This document shows, piece by piece, positions 9,155-18,480 of a stretch of DNA of 64,000 nucleotides. The notes beneath the pieces were generated by a model that ran no database searches, was not told the origin of the DNA, and saw only the letters and a list, made by a program, of their open reading frames with translations. The position numbers and the translations under genes were made by a program. Origin of the DNA: Chamaelirium japonicum (lineage: Eukaryota; Streptophyta; Magnoliopsida; Liliales; Melanthiaceae); contig OX393555.1 in assembly GCA_947650365.1 (NCBI GenBank), positions 13,781,550 to 13,845,549 of the forward strand. The letters run 5' to 3'. Positions within the stretch are counted from its first letter, which is position 1. Every line of letters begins with the position of its first letter.

Positions 9155-9980
9155 ATGCTGCCACTGTTGCTGCTCTCTCTCCTGAAGCCCGGCTCGATCG
9201 CTCGCCGCCCATCTGACACGTACGCCAGGCCCCGCACTCCACTCCGACTCGATCGCGTCCTGCCACTCACGCTCAACCCCACACCGACACCGCCAGCCGT
9301 ACGCGCGTGCCTCGTCGGTCGGCTCTCGGGGTCTCGCGAGCGCTTACGGATGCGGTATATGCGGCGGGCTTGGGGGCCCTCAGCCTCCGTCCCATTCTCG
9401 GTCGGCTTTCATTCGCCGGCCCTCGACGAGATGACTGCCGGCGCGTCGTCGACGTCCGGGGGGGGGGGTAGGAACTCCGGCGCCGCCACGACGTGCGATG
9501 GGCTGGGGATCTTCGTCTACGACCTCCCTCCCAAATTCAACAAGGAGCTCATGGAGCGGTGCGGCGGCCTCCTGCCATGGACGGACCTCTGCGACTACTT
9601 CGCCAACGAAGCCATGGGGGCCTCCTCCCTTATGAGGGCGAAGGTGGGATGGCCCAGCCTCACGCTGGCGTCCACCAGGTACTTCCCCATGTATCCTGTC
9701 CCGCGCTCCAGCCCATCTTCCACTGTTCCACCTGAGGGTCATGAAGCACCGGTGCCGGGTGTACAACCCCGACGACGCCAAGCTCTTCTATGTCCCCTTC
9801 TACGGCGGCCTGGACATCCTAAGGTCCTTCAAGAACGTCTCCAGCGACGTCAAGGACGCGCTCGGCGTCGAGCTCGTCCGGTGGCTCCAGACCCAGAACC
9901 CGTGGGCCCCGCCGCCTCTGCTCTGTCTGTCAGTTGCGCCCGAGCCCGTGGCTGCAGCCACCGCTGCTGCTATTCGCTGA
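9155..9980 (+). pseudogene. Exostosin (GT47) glycosyltransferase fragment, frameshifted
   Basis: GT47 exostosin-family enzymes of plants are Golgi type II membrane glycosyltransferases for cell-wall polymers. From the ATG at 9155 the frame gives a low-complexity N-terminus, then CDGLGIFVYDLPPKFNKEL and LLPWTDLCDYFANEAMG. The frame is then lost in a degenerate stretch near 9625-9740. Homology resumes in another frame at 9741 with HRCRVYNPDDAKLFYVPFYG and VKDALGVELVRWLQTQNPWA, then stops abruptly near 9903, well before the nucleotide-binding C-terminal half. An intact member would be roughly 450-600 residues. This is a 5' gene fragment with at least one frameshift. MUR3/XLT2-like affiliation is inferred from these motifs. 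Confidence 0.85.
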
Positions 9981-10742
9981 ACCAGAAGTGAAGCTGCTCT
10001 CTCTCTCACGTGAAGGAAAAACAGAGGAACGGAAGAAGAAGAAACAGAGAAGGAAAGAAGCAGAGTCAGAGAGAGAGACGACTGCTCTCTCCCACGGCCA
10101 CCGGCGCCCGCTGCGACCTAGCCTCCTGCGCACCACCGCCGGCCTCCGCACCCGATCCCGAGCCCGGCCGCCGTCATCGCGCCGCATCCCGGCCCGCGGC
10201 CGCCTGACGCCAAGCCCGACGGCCCGGCCCGCGCCCCGCTGGCTCCCCGCAGTCATCACCACCAGCCACACCGGCCGCGCCTCTCCTCGCGGCGACCCCC
10301 TATGCAGCTCGCGATGACAGAGGAGAGGAGAGGGTCGGACCGTCCTCCCCTGCATGAGCTCCACTAGCAGCACCCGAGGCCCGACACCCCCCCCCCTCTC
10401 CGGTTGGGCTCCTACAGGCGGACGGCACGCGACGAGGGGGGGACGAGGGCTGACGCGCGCGGGGGCTGGGGGTGGCGAGGGCACCCGCTGATGGTGCGGG
10501 CCGCAGGACCCATCTTCGTTAGGGCTGTGGTTTCGAAGAGGAAAGAGAGAGCTTCGCGGAAGCAGCCCTCTCACCGAGCGCAGAAAGGAAAGAGGAGAGA
10601 GGCCAGATCGGGCTGCTCTCTCACGTGAATGCATGCTGAAATGGGAAGAGAGAGAGAGAAAGGAAAGAGAGAGAGAGAGAAAGGAAACAGAGCCCCCTCT
10701 CCCACTCGCACACGATCGGCCCACTTCGTACTCACGCATGAA
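9981..10742. other. Low-complexity GA- and GC-rich tract
   Basis: Purine-rich blocks (AGAGAGAGAAAGG) occur near 10010-10090 and 10640-10700, with a very GC-rich middle. The phrase CTCTCTCACGTGAA recurs near 9999, 10617 and 10754. Long open frames on both strands are low-complexity (R, S, P) and lack any recognisable domain. No gene is supported. Confidence 0.6.
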
Positions 10743-10840
10743 TCAGCAGACCCCTCTCTCACGTGAACGGAATGCATAGAAAGGAAAGAGGGAAGCAAAG
10801 AAAGGAAAGAGAAAAAGAAAAAAAAGCCACACCAAAAGGG

Positions 10841-10950
10841 TCTCGGTACCCTCTCGGTATGCTCTCGGTATGCTCTCGGTAACCACTCGGTATGCTCTCG
10901 GTACCCACTCGGTATGAACTCGGTACCCTCTCGGTATCCACTCGGTCTTC
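10841..10950. repeat. 11-bp minisatellite, 10 copies
   Basis: Ten units of the form TCTCGGTACCC, TCTCGGTATGC or ACTCGGTATGA run head to tail. The last unit grades into ACTCGGTCTTC, part of the gag-like sequence, which may be where the array began. In the minus-strand frame it would encode repeats of the TEWIPRGYRVHTE kind. Confidence 0.9.
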
Positions 10951-11116
10951 AAGGAGTCTCTCTCTTGTTCGAGGGCCGCATTCTTCTTGAGGAGATTTAG
11001 CAGCTGGAAGTCGGCAGCCGAGATCTTGTATGTAGCCTGAGGCTCGCTCCTTTGAATAGCATGTTCTTTGCCAGACCGACGCCTCGGGGGTGACGGGTCT
11101 CGCCGATCACTGTGCC

Positions 11117-11389
11117 CTTCTGGATGGCTGCCTTGCGGCCCCAGCCGTTCTCGAACATTTCTTCGGTTGGTTGCAACCGAGACTTCTTGTTCCTCCTCGA
11201 TCAGCAGATCATTTGTTCGTCCAGCACCCGCCTTTGGTGGGTTGGTGCTGGCCCTTCTGGATGGCTGCTTTGCGGCCCCAGCCGCTCCCGAACATTTCTT
11301 CGGTTGGTTGCAACCGAGACTTCTTGTTCTTCTTCGATCAGCATATCGTTTGTTCGTTTAGCACCCGCCTTTGGTGGGTTAGTGCTGGC
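11117..11389. repeat. 136-bp tandem duplication
   Basis: Two copies begin CTTCTGGATGGCTGC at 11117 and 11253 and end with TTTGGTGGGTT and GTGCTGGCC. They differ at several bases. Each copy carries ATTTCTTCGGTTGGTTGCAA. The duplication lies inside the gag N-terminal remnant, and since 136 is not divisible by three it shifts the frame. Confidence 0.85.
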
Positions 11390-11515
11390 CTTCACCATCG
11401 AGCGTGTTGATGTCGGCGTGATGATGGCGTTGATGTTGATTTGAATGAGGACTTGTGGTTCGTCACCACAAGTTGAATAGGAGTCGGTAGAGGTGTGGGT
11501 AAGACCTCTAACGAT

Positions 11516-11533
11516 ATCCCACAGACGGCGCCA
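11516..11533 (-). other. Retrotransposon primer-binding site
   Basis: On the minus strand, five bases after the LTR end, the sequence is TGGCGCCGTCTGTGGGAT. A site starting TGGCGCC next to the 5' LTR is the position and form of a tRNA primer-binding site in plant Ty3/gypsy elements. The exact tRNA (an Arg-type is my guess) was not established. It fixes the LTR above as the 5' LTR of a minus-strand element. Confidence 0.75.
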
Positions 11534-11538
11534 AAGAT

Positions 11539-12153
11539 TGTGGGGGGAAATTTCCGAGCCGCCTTGATCGGGAACCCCACCCCACAACCTTGATTGAATG
11601 TGGACGATTTGTAGAGTTAGAGAGATGTGAGAATAGATAGAGAGAGTAAGCAATGATGACACAAGGATTGGTGACGGAGTTCGGCCTTACGACCTACGTC
11701 TCCGGGCGAGAGGTGCCACCTGATCTTCACTATAATTCAAGTCAATAAGGGGTGAGCGTTCTCTTGACAGGCCAAGAGAAGCTTCGTACAGTCGGGTTGC
11801 ACGGAGCAACTAGAAGAGAATAAGAAGGGGAGAATTGAGCTCTAGCACTTGCTCTGGGATCCTCCTCCTCTGATTGAATGGCCAACCCCCTTCCTGGATG
11901 CCTTGGGGGTCCTTTTGTAGCGTAGGCACGTGCCCGATATGGCGGTGATGATGTGGCGATGATGATGTGGCACTGGTTCTGGGCCTCCTTGCTGGGCCCT
12001 TATTGGGCCGTTGTTCGGGCCCAATAAGGGGTAGGGCTTGATCTGCGAGCCTCGTAGAGTGGGCCCATGTGAGCCCAGGCGGGCTTACCCATTTGGGCCG
12101 TTGTGCGGGCCCATGCTGCTCTGATCTGGTCCGGTACAATTTTTGCACCCACA
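11539..12153 (-). mobile_element. Complete 5' LTR, Ty3/gypsy, 615 bp
   Basis: Minus-strand LTR bounded by TGTGGG and CCCACA, a 6-bp terminal inverted repeat. It is related along its whole length to the LTR at 27953-28550. A TATA-like CTACAAAAGG lies near 11918 on the minus strand, and GGTTGGCCATTCAATCAGAG follows about 32 bp later, the likely R start. The outer end abuts integrase-coding sequence at 12154, so this element seems to have landed in or been joined to another retrotransposon. No second LTR or target-site duplication is in view. Confidence 0.85.
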
Positions 12154-12854
12154 GTACTCTTTGGTCAAAGCTAGGAACTAAACTTCAATACAGTAGCACG
12201 TATCACCCTCAAACTGATGGACAAACGGAAGTTGTCAACCGTAGCCTAGGGGATATGCTTCAATGTCTAGCTGGTGAAAGACCAAAACAGTGGGATGTAG
12301 TTTTACCACAAGCTGAATTCACATATAATAGTTCAACTAATCGCTCAGTAGGTAAAACCCCTTTTGAAATAGTCTATGGCCATGTTATTCCCCATTTCCT
12401 GGATAGAACTGCCTTACCGCTTACAGGTCCTGTAAGTGCTGATGCTGATGAATTTCTTGAACACATCAAGACCGTACAGCGAGAGTCGCTTAAGAAACTG
12501 AGGGAAAGTAATGCCAGGTATAAGGCCAGCCCAGATTTACACAGGCGAGAGAGCACCTTTCAGCCAGGGGACTGGGTCCTCGTTTACTTTCGCAGAGAGC
12601 GGTTTTCCACAGGATCTTATGGGAAGCTGAGCCAAAGGAAGTTTGGGCCCTTTTGCGTTCTCCGAGCGTTGGGACCCAATGCTTACCTGCTGGATTTGCC
12701 AGATGATATGCTGACATCGCCGATCTTCAACATCTCAGAGTTGTTTCCTTTTCACGGAGACCGGCCAAATACACCTTCAGCGCCAAAGATTCCTTTTTCT
12801 GATGCACAGCGAGACGAGACAGAGCAGATACAGGAGATCGTTGACGTCAGATAG
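12154..12854 (+). pseudogene. Ty3/gypsy integrase C-terminal fragment
   Basis: Integrase inserts retrotransposon cDNA into the genome. The frame starts in mid-protein at the junction with the LTR at 12153. It shows YHPQTDGQTEVVNRSL, which includes the third catalytic residue (E) of the DDE triad. It continues through FTYNSSTNRSVGKTPFEIVY and GDWVLVYFRRERFSTGSYGK to KFGPFCVLRALGPNAYLLDL and FNISELFPFHGD. It ends at a stop at 12854 with no obvious chromodomain. The N-terminal zinc domain and the first two catalytic aspartates are missing. It is followed by a polypurine tract and its own LTR, so it is the true 3' end of a chromovirus-like element. Confidence 0.92.
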
Positions 12855-13014
12855 CTTGCTACCCGTCGCGGTGTTTTCCGACGGTTCCTTGTTCGGTGGG
12901 TAGGCAGGCCACTTTCAGACTGTACCTGGGTGGATGAGCGACAGTTGCGAGCACAGCGGCCCGACCTCGTACAACAGTTGGACGTCCACTCGACGGAGTC
13001 GAGTTCTTTCTAGT

Positions 13015-13023
13015 CCGGGGGAG
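13015..13023 (+). other. Polypurine tract of plus-strand gypsy element
   Basis: CCGGGGGAG directly precedes the LTR start TGATGCAG. This is the expected place for plus-strand DNA priming. Confidence 0.7.
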
Positions 13024-13024
13024 T

Positions 13025-14413
13025 TGATGCAGCATGATCAGCATCATCAGATCATCGCCGCATCTTCAGGTCATCGCCAGAGACCTTAGTTACTGTCGTT
13101 TTTATTTTTATGCTTGGAGGACATTAGCCATATGGGACTTGTTAGTCGTTTATTTCCGTTTTTGGCCATTTTCCATGTTTTTGGCCTAAATTCAGAACTT
13201 AGTATTATTTATGTTCTTGCCCAATTCATGGGGGATGTCCATGATCTCATCCGAGGGCTTTTCGGATTGAATCTGGGTCTTCTCGGGTGAGTTTCTGCAT
13301 GTTATTAATAAAAATCTGGGTGCGTGTGTTTGCGGGGTACCGACGGACAAGATTATATCTCGAAACCGACGGTTAGATGACAAAATAACTTAAATTAGAT
13401 GATTTGGCAACATATAGGCTTCAATTAGGAGTTAAATGAGCTTATCTTAAGCCCAACAGGGCTTCACATTGAGATGCCGCCCCCCATCCCTTCTCTTTTT
13501 CCCGTGAACCCACCCGTCCGCCCCTTGTTCGTGCGGATCCCGAGGCCACCCCGACCCCCTTTCGTTCCATCTCTTCTCTCGATCTCTCTTCTTTCCTTTG
13601 TTTTCCTCCCTTTTCCTTGCCTTTCTTAGCCCTTGCATCCCCACCATCCAACCCTTATTCCCCTTTGATCTTGGCCATCAAAACAGAAACCCTAACTCTA
13701 CAAAAAGATGAAGAAAGAAGAAGAATTTAGAGTTTTGATCATTGCTGAAATTCGTGCCTCTACGTGAGAGCTTCCGGGAGAGACTCGTGTCCCCGACCCT
13801 CGCCACATCCGTGACTTCGCCTCGTGAAGGCCTCGGTGTTATTCTTCCGAAGTTTCCGGCTTCTCCCGACATCCGGCCTTGCTCCGTGTGCGGGATCATC
13901 GGCGCATCCTCGCAATCGACCCACGGTGAAAAACCCCAGGCAATATCTATCTTTTACTTTATTTCCCATCACATCCGCATCATTTTCATTTGTTTCCATT
14001 GCCTCCGCTCCGCATCGCAGCCGTCATCTTCCCTTTCATCGCTAGTTGAAGCCCTAACATATGCCTATTCATTAGTTTTGCTATCTATAGTCTGTCGGTA
14101 ACCCTAGCAAGCATATCTAACCTATTTTTAGTGAAAAATCTGATGCAAACCTATTGTTAAATTTCCATATCTATTGCTGCGATTGAATCTATTAATTGCT
14201 GAAATTAGTTTTGTGATAATATTGCGTTCTTTATTGTTCAATCTGAAATCTGCTTTATGTTGATTGCGTAGACTTTTAGTCCTGCACGAGATAACTTATA
14301 TTTGATGTCCTTTTGAGCTATACGTCGCTATATTGATCACTAAATCTAGTTATTGACCAAAGGGACCCTAAAAGGGTTTAAGATTGTAGTGCACTTTATC
14401 GGCGCCTGCATCA
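13025..14413 (+). mobile_element. Complete 3' LTR, 1389 bp
   Basis: The LTR begins TGATGCAG and ends CTGCATCA, a perfect 8-bp terminal inverted repeat with the canonical TG...CA. It sits right behind an integrase C-terminus (stop at 12854), a 170-bp untranslated stretch and a polypurine tract. The LTR sequence is unrelated to that at 11539-12153. The partner 5' LTR is not in the window. Confidence 0.85.
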
Positions 14414-14589
14414 ATTATAACCACTCATATAGTAATATCCCTACCCAAATTCTACCATATCTCATTCCAGGTTAAAACTAACACAATAACAAACCATAAG
14501 AACGCTTAAAAATATTAATGTAATACATTGATTTTCAGGGTAATACCTTTAAAAAATTGATTTTAGTGATAAAGCCAGTCAACATGGTT

Positions 14590-15175
14590 AATTAGTGTTA
14601 GGTCCTCTCGATAAAAAATTGTCTCTTTTACTCTTACAGTCAGCTGTACATGTGATCAAGTCCCCTATATGCAATTGTACATGTGGGCATTTATTTGAGC
14701 CTAACAAAAACACTGTAGCAAAAAGAGTAACAATCTTCAACAATTGTTACTCTTTTGCTATAGTGAAATCACTGTAGCATTTTTTTTTGTAAAATCTTGT
14801 CAAGAAATATTGTTTTGCTACAGTGAAATCACTGTAGCAAAAGAGTAACAATTTGCACATATTGAGTAACAATATGTGCAAATTGTTACTCTTTTGCTAC
14901 ATTAAAATCACTGTAGTAATTTTTTTAAAAAAAGAAATATTGTTGGGAAAGAAAAAATGCTACAGTGCATCGCTGAAGCAAAAGAGTAACGATCTTTGCA
15001 GAGTAACAAATTGAGCAGATTGCAATTTTTTGTTACAGTGAAATTACTGTAGCAATTTATTTTTTGTAAAATTGTGTCCCAAAAAAATTTGGCTACAGTA
15101 AAAACACAGTAGCAAATATGCAGTTGGAAACATGTAACGACAATGACGTAGGGGCATGCACAAAGGGGTAGTTTG
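14590..15175. repeat. Short-palindrome cluster A (CTACAGTG/CACTGTAG)
   Basis: A dense series of motifs of the form CTACAGTGAAATCACTGTAG is mixed with AAAAGAGTAACAATT and its complement. It includes a perfect 31-bp stem (14834-14864 with 14870-14900, loop AGTAA) and a 14-bp stem near 14728-14758 around CTTCAAC. No open frame is supported. Related clusters are at 15680-16060 and 32420-33230. Confidence 0.85.
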
Positions 15176-15650
15176 GTCATTAAAAAGGGACAAAACTCAC
15201 ATGTGGGACTTGCTCTAGCTGCAACTTTTTGGGAGGGACCTGATACAACACTATCTTGTTGCTGTCCTTCCCGTTAAACTGACCTCTTGTCAGGGTCCTC
15301 TTACTAAATCCCCCTTGATTTTTTCCTCAAACAATTAACTGCATATGTTATGGAGAAAAATAAGACAAAATTACATGTAATTCATATCTGAAAACCCGAA
15401 ACCCACATGGCTATGGACCCTCATATACGTACCTGAATGAGTATTGGTTGCGTATCGACCCTGTCATACTAGGATGTGTATTGGGAATATATGGTCAGAG
15501 ATAGGATCCGACACATTGCCATCCCTAATGGAAAGGGGTGTGGGGTCCATAAAAAAAAAAATCGATAACACTTCACTGCATTGGCTACAGTGGAATTTTT
15601 TTGGGGTAATGTGCCTAAGGTTCTAAACAAGTGATCGATTTAATGATACA
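15176..15650. other. Intergenic, nothing recognised
   Basis: AT-rich sequence between two palindrome clusters. No coding or RNA signal seen. Confidence 0.5.
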
Positions 15651-16065
15651 GACGGACAAAAAATATGCTTCAGCTGTAGATCCCTCTGTTTAAAAAATGC
15701 CCGTTTTACTCGTACATACAGTGCTACAAGGAATCACTCGAAGAGTAAGAGTAACAATTCAGTAAAAAGAGTTACAATGTGCTATAGTGATTTCAGTACG
15801 TGTAGCAAATTTTTTTTTGAGAAATCTCGTTAAAAAATAACTTTTCTACAGTGAAATCATTATAACAATTGTTACTCTCTATTACCTAATTGACTAACAA
15901 TTTGCTATGTGATTTCATTGTAGCAATGTTTTTTTCGATATTGATAAAAAAATGCTACTGTGATTTCACGTATTGAGCAAATAATAACAATTGGAGATTG
16001 TTACTCTTTGCTGCAGTAAAGAGTAACACTAGTGATTTTAGTATTAATGATAGTTTTGTCATTTA
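15651..16065. repeat. Short-palindrome cluster B
   Basis: Same vocabulary as cluster A in a more degenerate form: GTGATTTCA, CTACAGTGAAATCATT, GTAACAATT and TTGTTACTCT alternate at roughly 20-40 bp spacing. The surroundings of both clusters also share a phrase of the type GGGACAAA...ACTTG...AGGGAC (15190 and 16072), so A and B are probably an old duplication of one element of about 700-800 bp. Confidence 0.75.
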
Positions 16066-16739
16066 AAAAGGGGACAAATCAACAACGGAACTTGTTCTAA
16101 ATGCATCTTTTTTCAGGAGGGACATGGTACAAAACCATTGTTTTGTCTATCCTTTAGCTAAAAATGATCTTTTGAAAAGTACTAATTCCTAAATCCCCCA
16201 AAAAAAAATTTCTCCAGCTAACTGTTGCTCTAGATCCTCAGTGATGCATCTGGAGCGTTCACCAAAGAGTAGGTCGTCTGATCACCCAACCAAGACATGT
16301 GCATGTCACCCATCCCTTTTACTCACTATCAGGCTGCTCCCGTTCTCCTTGTACATTAGGGAACAATCCAAATACATATATCACTGAGTATCTGGAGCGT
16401 TCCCTTGCTGGAACAAATTTTTTATCGATTACCATGGAAATTTCTTTTACCTTGGGCGCTTTTTGGCTCCGGGTGCTCAGTGTGACATCTTGACCGTAGA
16501 TCGTATAGGAGAGGCAACCATACGGGTAACCCCACGGTTACCTAAGTTAACTGTGGGACCCACCGCACCATAGTTTAATGAAGAAAATGACCTTCTAACC
16601 CTCCCTAGCCTCTTCCATCCATGCTCCGGCCACCTCCCCCTCCTCCACCAAGTAATGTTCTTGACCTAATATATTACGTTTTCTCTAGCAAAAATAAAAC
16701 ACGGCTATCATGTTATAAGAGCATTCGTGATTCAATTCA
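16066..16739. other. Intergenic, downstream of aspartic protease
   Basis: Contains the presumed 3' untranslated region and terminator of the minus-strand protease gene next to 16740. Nothing else was identified. Confidence 0.4.
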
Positions 16740-18213
16740 TCAGCTGCAGCCTCCGGGGGCAAATCCTATCAATCCCCTCCCCAAATCGTAGACCACATCG
16801 AACCCCAGCTGCTGCATGTTCCCGACGACCGAAATGGCGCTGCCGTTGGTGTTGCCGGCGAACGCGAGGCACGCCTGCGAGACGCTCACGACCAACAATA
16901 TCCCCGACTGGTCGACATCGATCGAGACCCCGCCGCCGAAGTGCAGCGTCACCGTCGGCACATACACCGAGCTAACCCCGGTGAGGTTGTAGCAAGTGTC
17001 CAACAAGTCAAACGGCGGCGCCGATGGGTGGCCCGTCATCTGCCGCTGGAACTCCTCACGAAGCACGGAGTAGGCGGACGGCGGTAGGCGGGATATGACC
17101 GTGCCGGAGTCGATGATGGTCCCTCCGTCGGCGAACACCGCCGGCGGTATAGATAGATTCACACCCCCCACACTCATTCCTACTAGTTCAACGAAGTATA
17201 AGTGCGGCGCCACCGGCTCCGTCAGCAACGGCGTGAACTTCACATTGTTGGATCGCCGGCCGGTCCCAAAGCTTAGATAGCCGGTTGAGTTTACGGACGG
17301 CGGCAGGCAGTAGGCGAAGCCGCCGCCGTATTTATCGGACGCTTGCGATGCCAGCGACACCCTGCCCCGGCCGAGGCCCAGTACTCCGGCCCCAGCGCCG
17401 AAGTTGCCGCGGTTCATCACGCCGCACCCGAACTTGAAATCTTGCAGCACACCGGACGGCGTCAGGGTGAGGGTGTCCCGCGCGAAGTAGCCGGAGGTGG
17501 AGGAGTTGTCGCCGTACTGGAAGGAGTAGACGCAGGCGGAGCCGCCGCAGTAGTCGCCGACCAAGGGGCAGTCGGCGGAGCTACATGACACGTTGGCGTA
17601 AGTGGACGACTGGGAGGGGTCGAAGAGGGGTTCGTTCTGTTGGTAGCACTCGAGGTCGCAGGGCTCGCACTGGATCCATGATAGGTCGCTGCCGGTGTCG
17701 AAGATTACGGTGAAGTTCCTTGCTGGGGTTCCGAACCCAACGGTGACGACGTATTCCATCGTGTCGAACGACGCACCGAGCCTGTCGGGGATGGTCAATC
17801 CGGCTGGTTTGCCTTGCTGGGTAGCACCGGAGACCCGGCCATGTAGCCAGTCGACGCGGGACCGGTCCCGCCGGAGGATTTGCACGTGGTTCGGATTCGG
17901 TTGGCGGCCGAGCGGCGAGCACGGCCCGTGGCGGTGGAAGACTTGCAAACTATCGCCGCCGGCTGCTGCAAAAAGACATGCACCGATCATGGTCTCTACT
18001 ACTACGCGATACGTTGGTGAATGATTGGACTAATGATTGCGTGATTGCGATCAGACCAGCGGACGAGATGGATGGGCAGTCGGTGGCGGCCGCTTGAACC
18101 GAGGCGGCGCTCATCGTGTGGAGGCGGCGCCGCTCTGCTCCACTGGCATGTGATGAGTAGATGAGAAGACAGGAGAAGAGGAGCAAGCCGAAGAGGGAGG
18201 GAATGGAGGCCAT
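16740..18213 (-). CDS. A1-family aspartic protease, secreted (nepenthesin/CND41 type)
   Basis: Predicted aspartic endopeptidase of 460 residues. Exon 1 is 18057-18213 and exon 2 is 16740-17965, joined by a 91-bp GT-AG intron in phase 1. The start ATG at 18213 opens a hydrophobic signal peptide (SLFGLLLFSCLLIYSSHASG) and has a good context (G at -3 and +4). A propeptide follows with the family phrase FHRHGPCSPL. The two catalytic motifs are intact: DTGSDLSW (D at about residue 142) and DSGTVISR (D at about 338). Paired cysteines of the nepenthesin-type insert (CEPCDLECY) and the flap tyrosine region (YSFQYGDNSSTSGYF) are present. It ends GLIGFAPGGCS as usual. Length and two-exon structure fit Arabidopsis At5g10770-like proteases. 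The gene looks functional; substrate unknown. Apoplastic or vacuolar/plastid location cannot be decided here. Confidence 0.93.
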
Positions 18214-18480
18214 GACAACTCCACGCAGCATTGGGATTTGGGAGACGCTTAATAGAGAGGTTTTTTTCGGAATGGCCCCCAACTGTGTCATCTGGCTGTA
18301 AATAGACCCAGTTGCTCTTTGTATTGCTATTTTTACCAATTTTTACTTCGGACTAAAGTACCCCTGAGGCTTATAAATGAGTCAAATGATTTCAGTGTCA
18401 ATTTCAAAGGGATTTGACTCTGCTTCAGTCTTCCCTTTCGATCGTTGACGCTTTAGAAAAAGACATACACATGATGCATC
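18214..18480. promoter_or_regulatory. Presumed promoter of the aspartic protease gene
   Basis: The 5' flank on the minus strand. No clear TATA box is visible, so this assignment rests on position only. Confidence 0.35.

Larger units (their letters stand above)
5887..9586 (-). repeat. Right arm of giant inverted repeat
   Basis: Reverse complement of 1-3698. It contains a partial 107-bp unit (about 5887-6000), the 67-bp minisatellite, the hairpin cluster, arm-specific sequence and a GT47 fragment. The sequence continues past 9586 without a visible border, so the arm may be longer than the window allows one to see. Confidence 0.95.
10743..11520 (-). pseudogene. gag N-terminal fragment of Ty3/gypsy element
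   Basis: This lies just inside the LTR and primer-binding site on the minus strand. Readable pieces are MVKASTNPPKAGAKRTNDML near 11394 and AADFQLLNLLKKNAALEQER further on. The latter looks like the coiled, charged N-terminal region of plant gypsy gags. It is disrupted by a 136-bp tandem duplication (11117-11389) and ends in an 11-bp minisatellite (10841-10950). The capsid core is absent, so this is a truncated remnant. It may belong to the same family as the gag at 4266-5300, since their LTRs are related. Confidence 0.6.

Noticed and set aside
9930-10739. 269-residue minus-strand open frame
   Set aside because: Low-complexity S/R/P/L composition from GA-rich and GC-rich DNA; no homology recognised.
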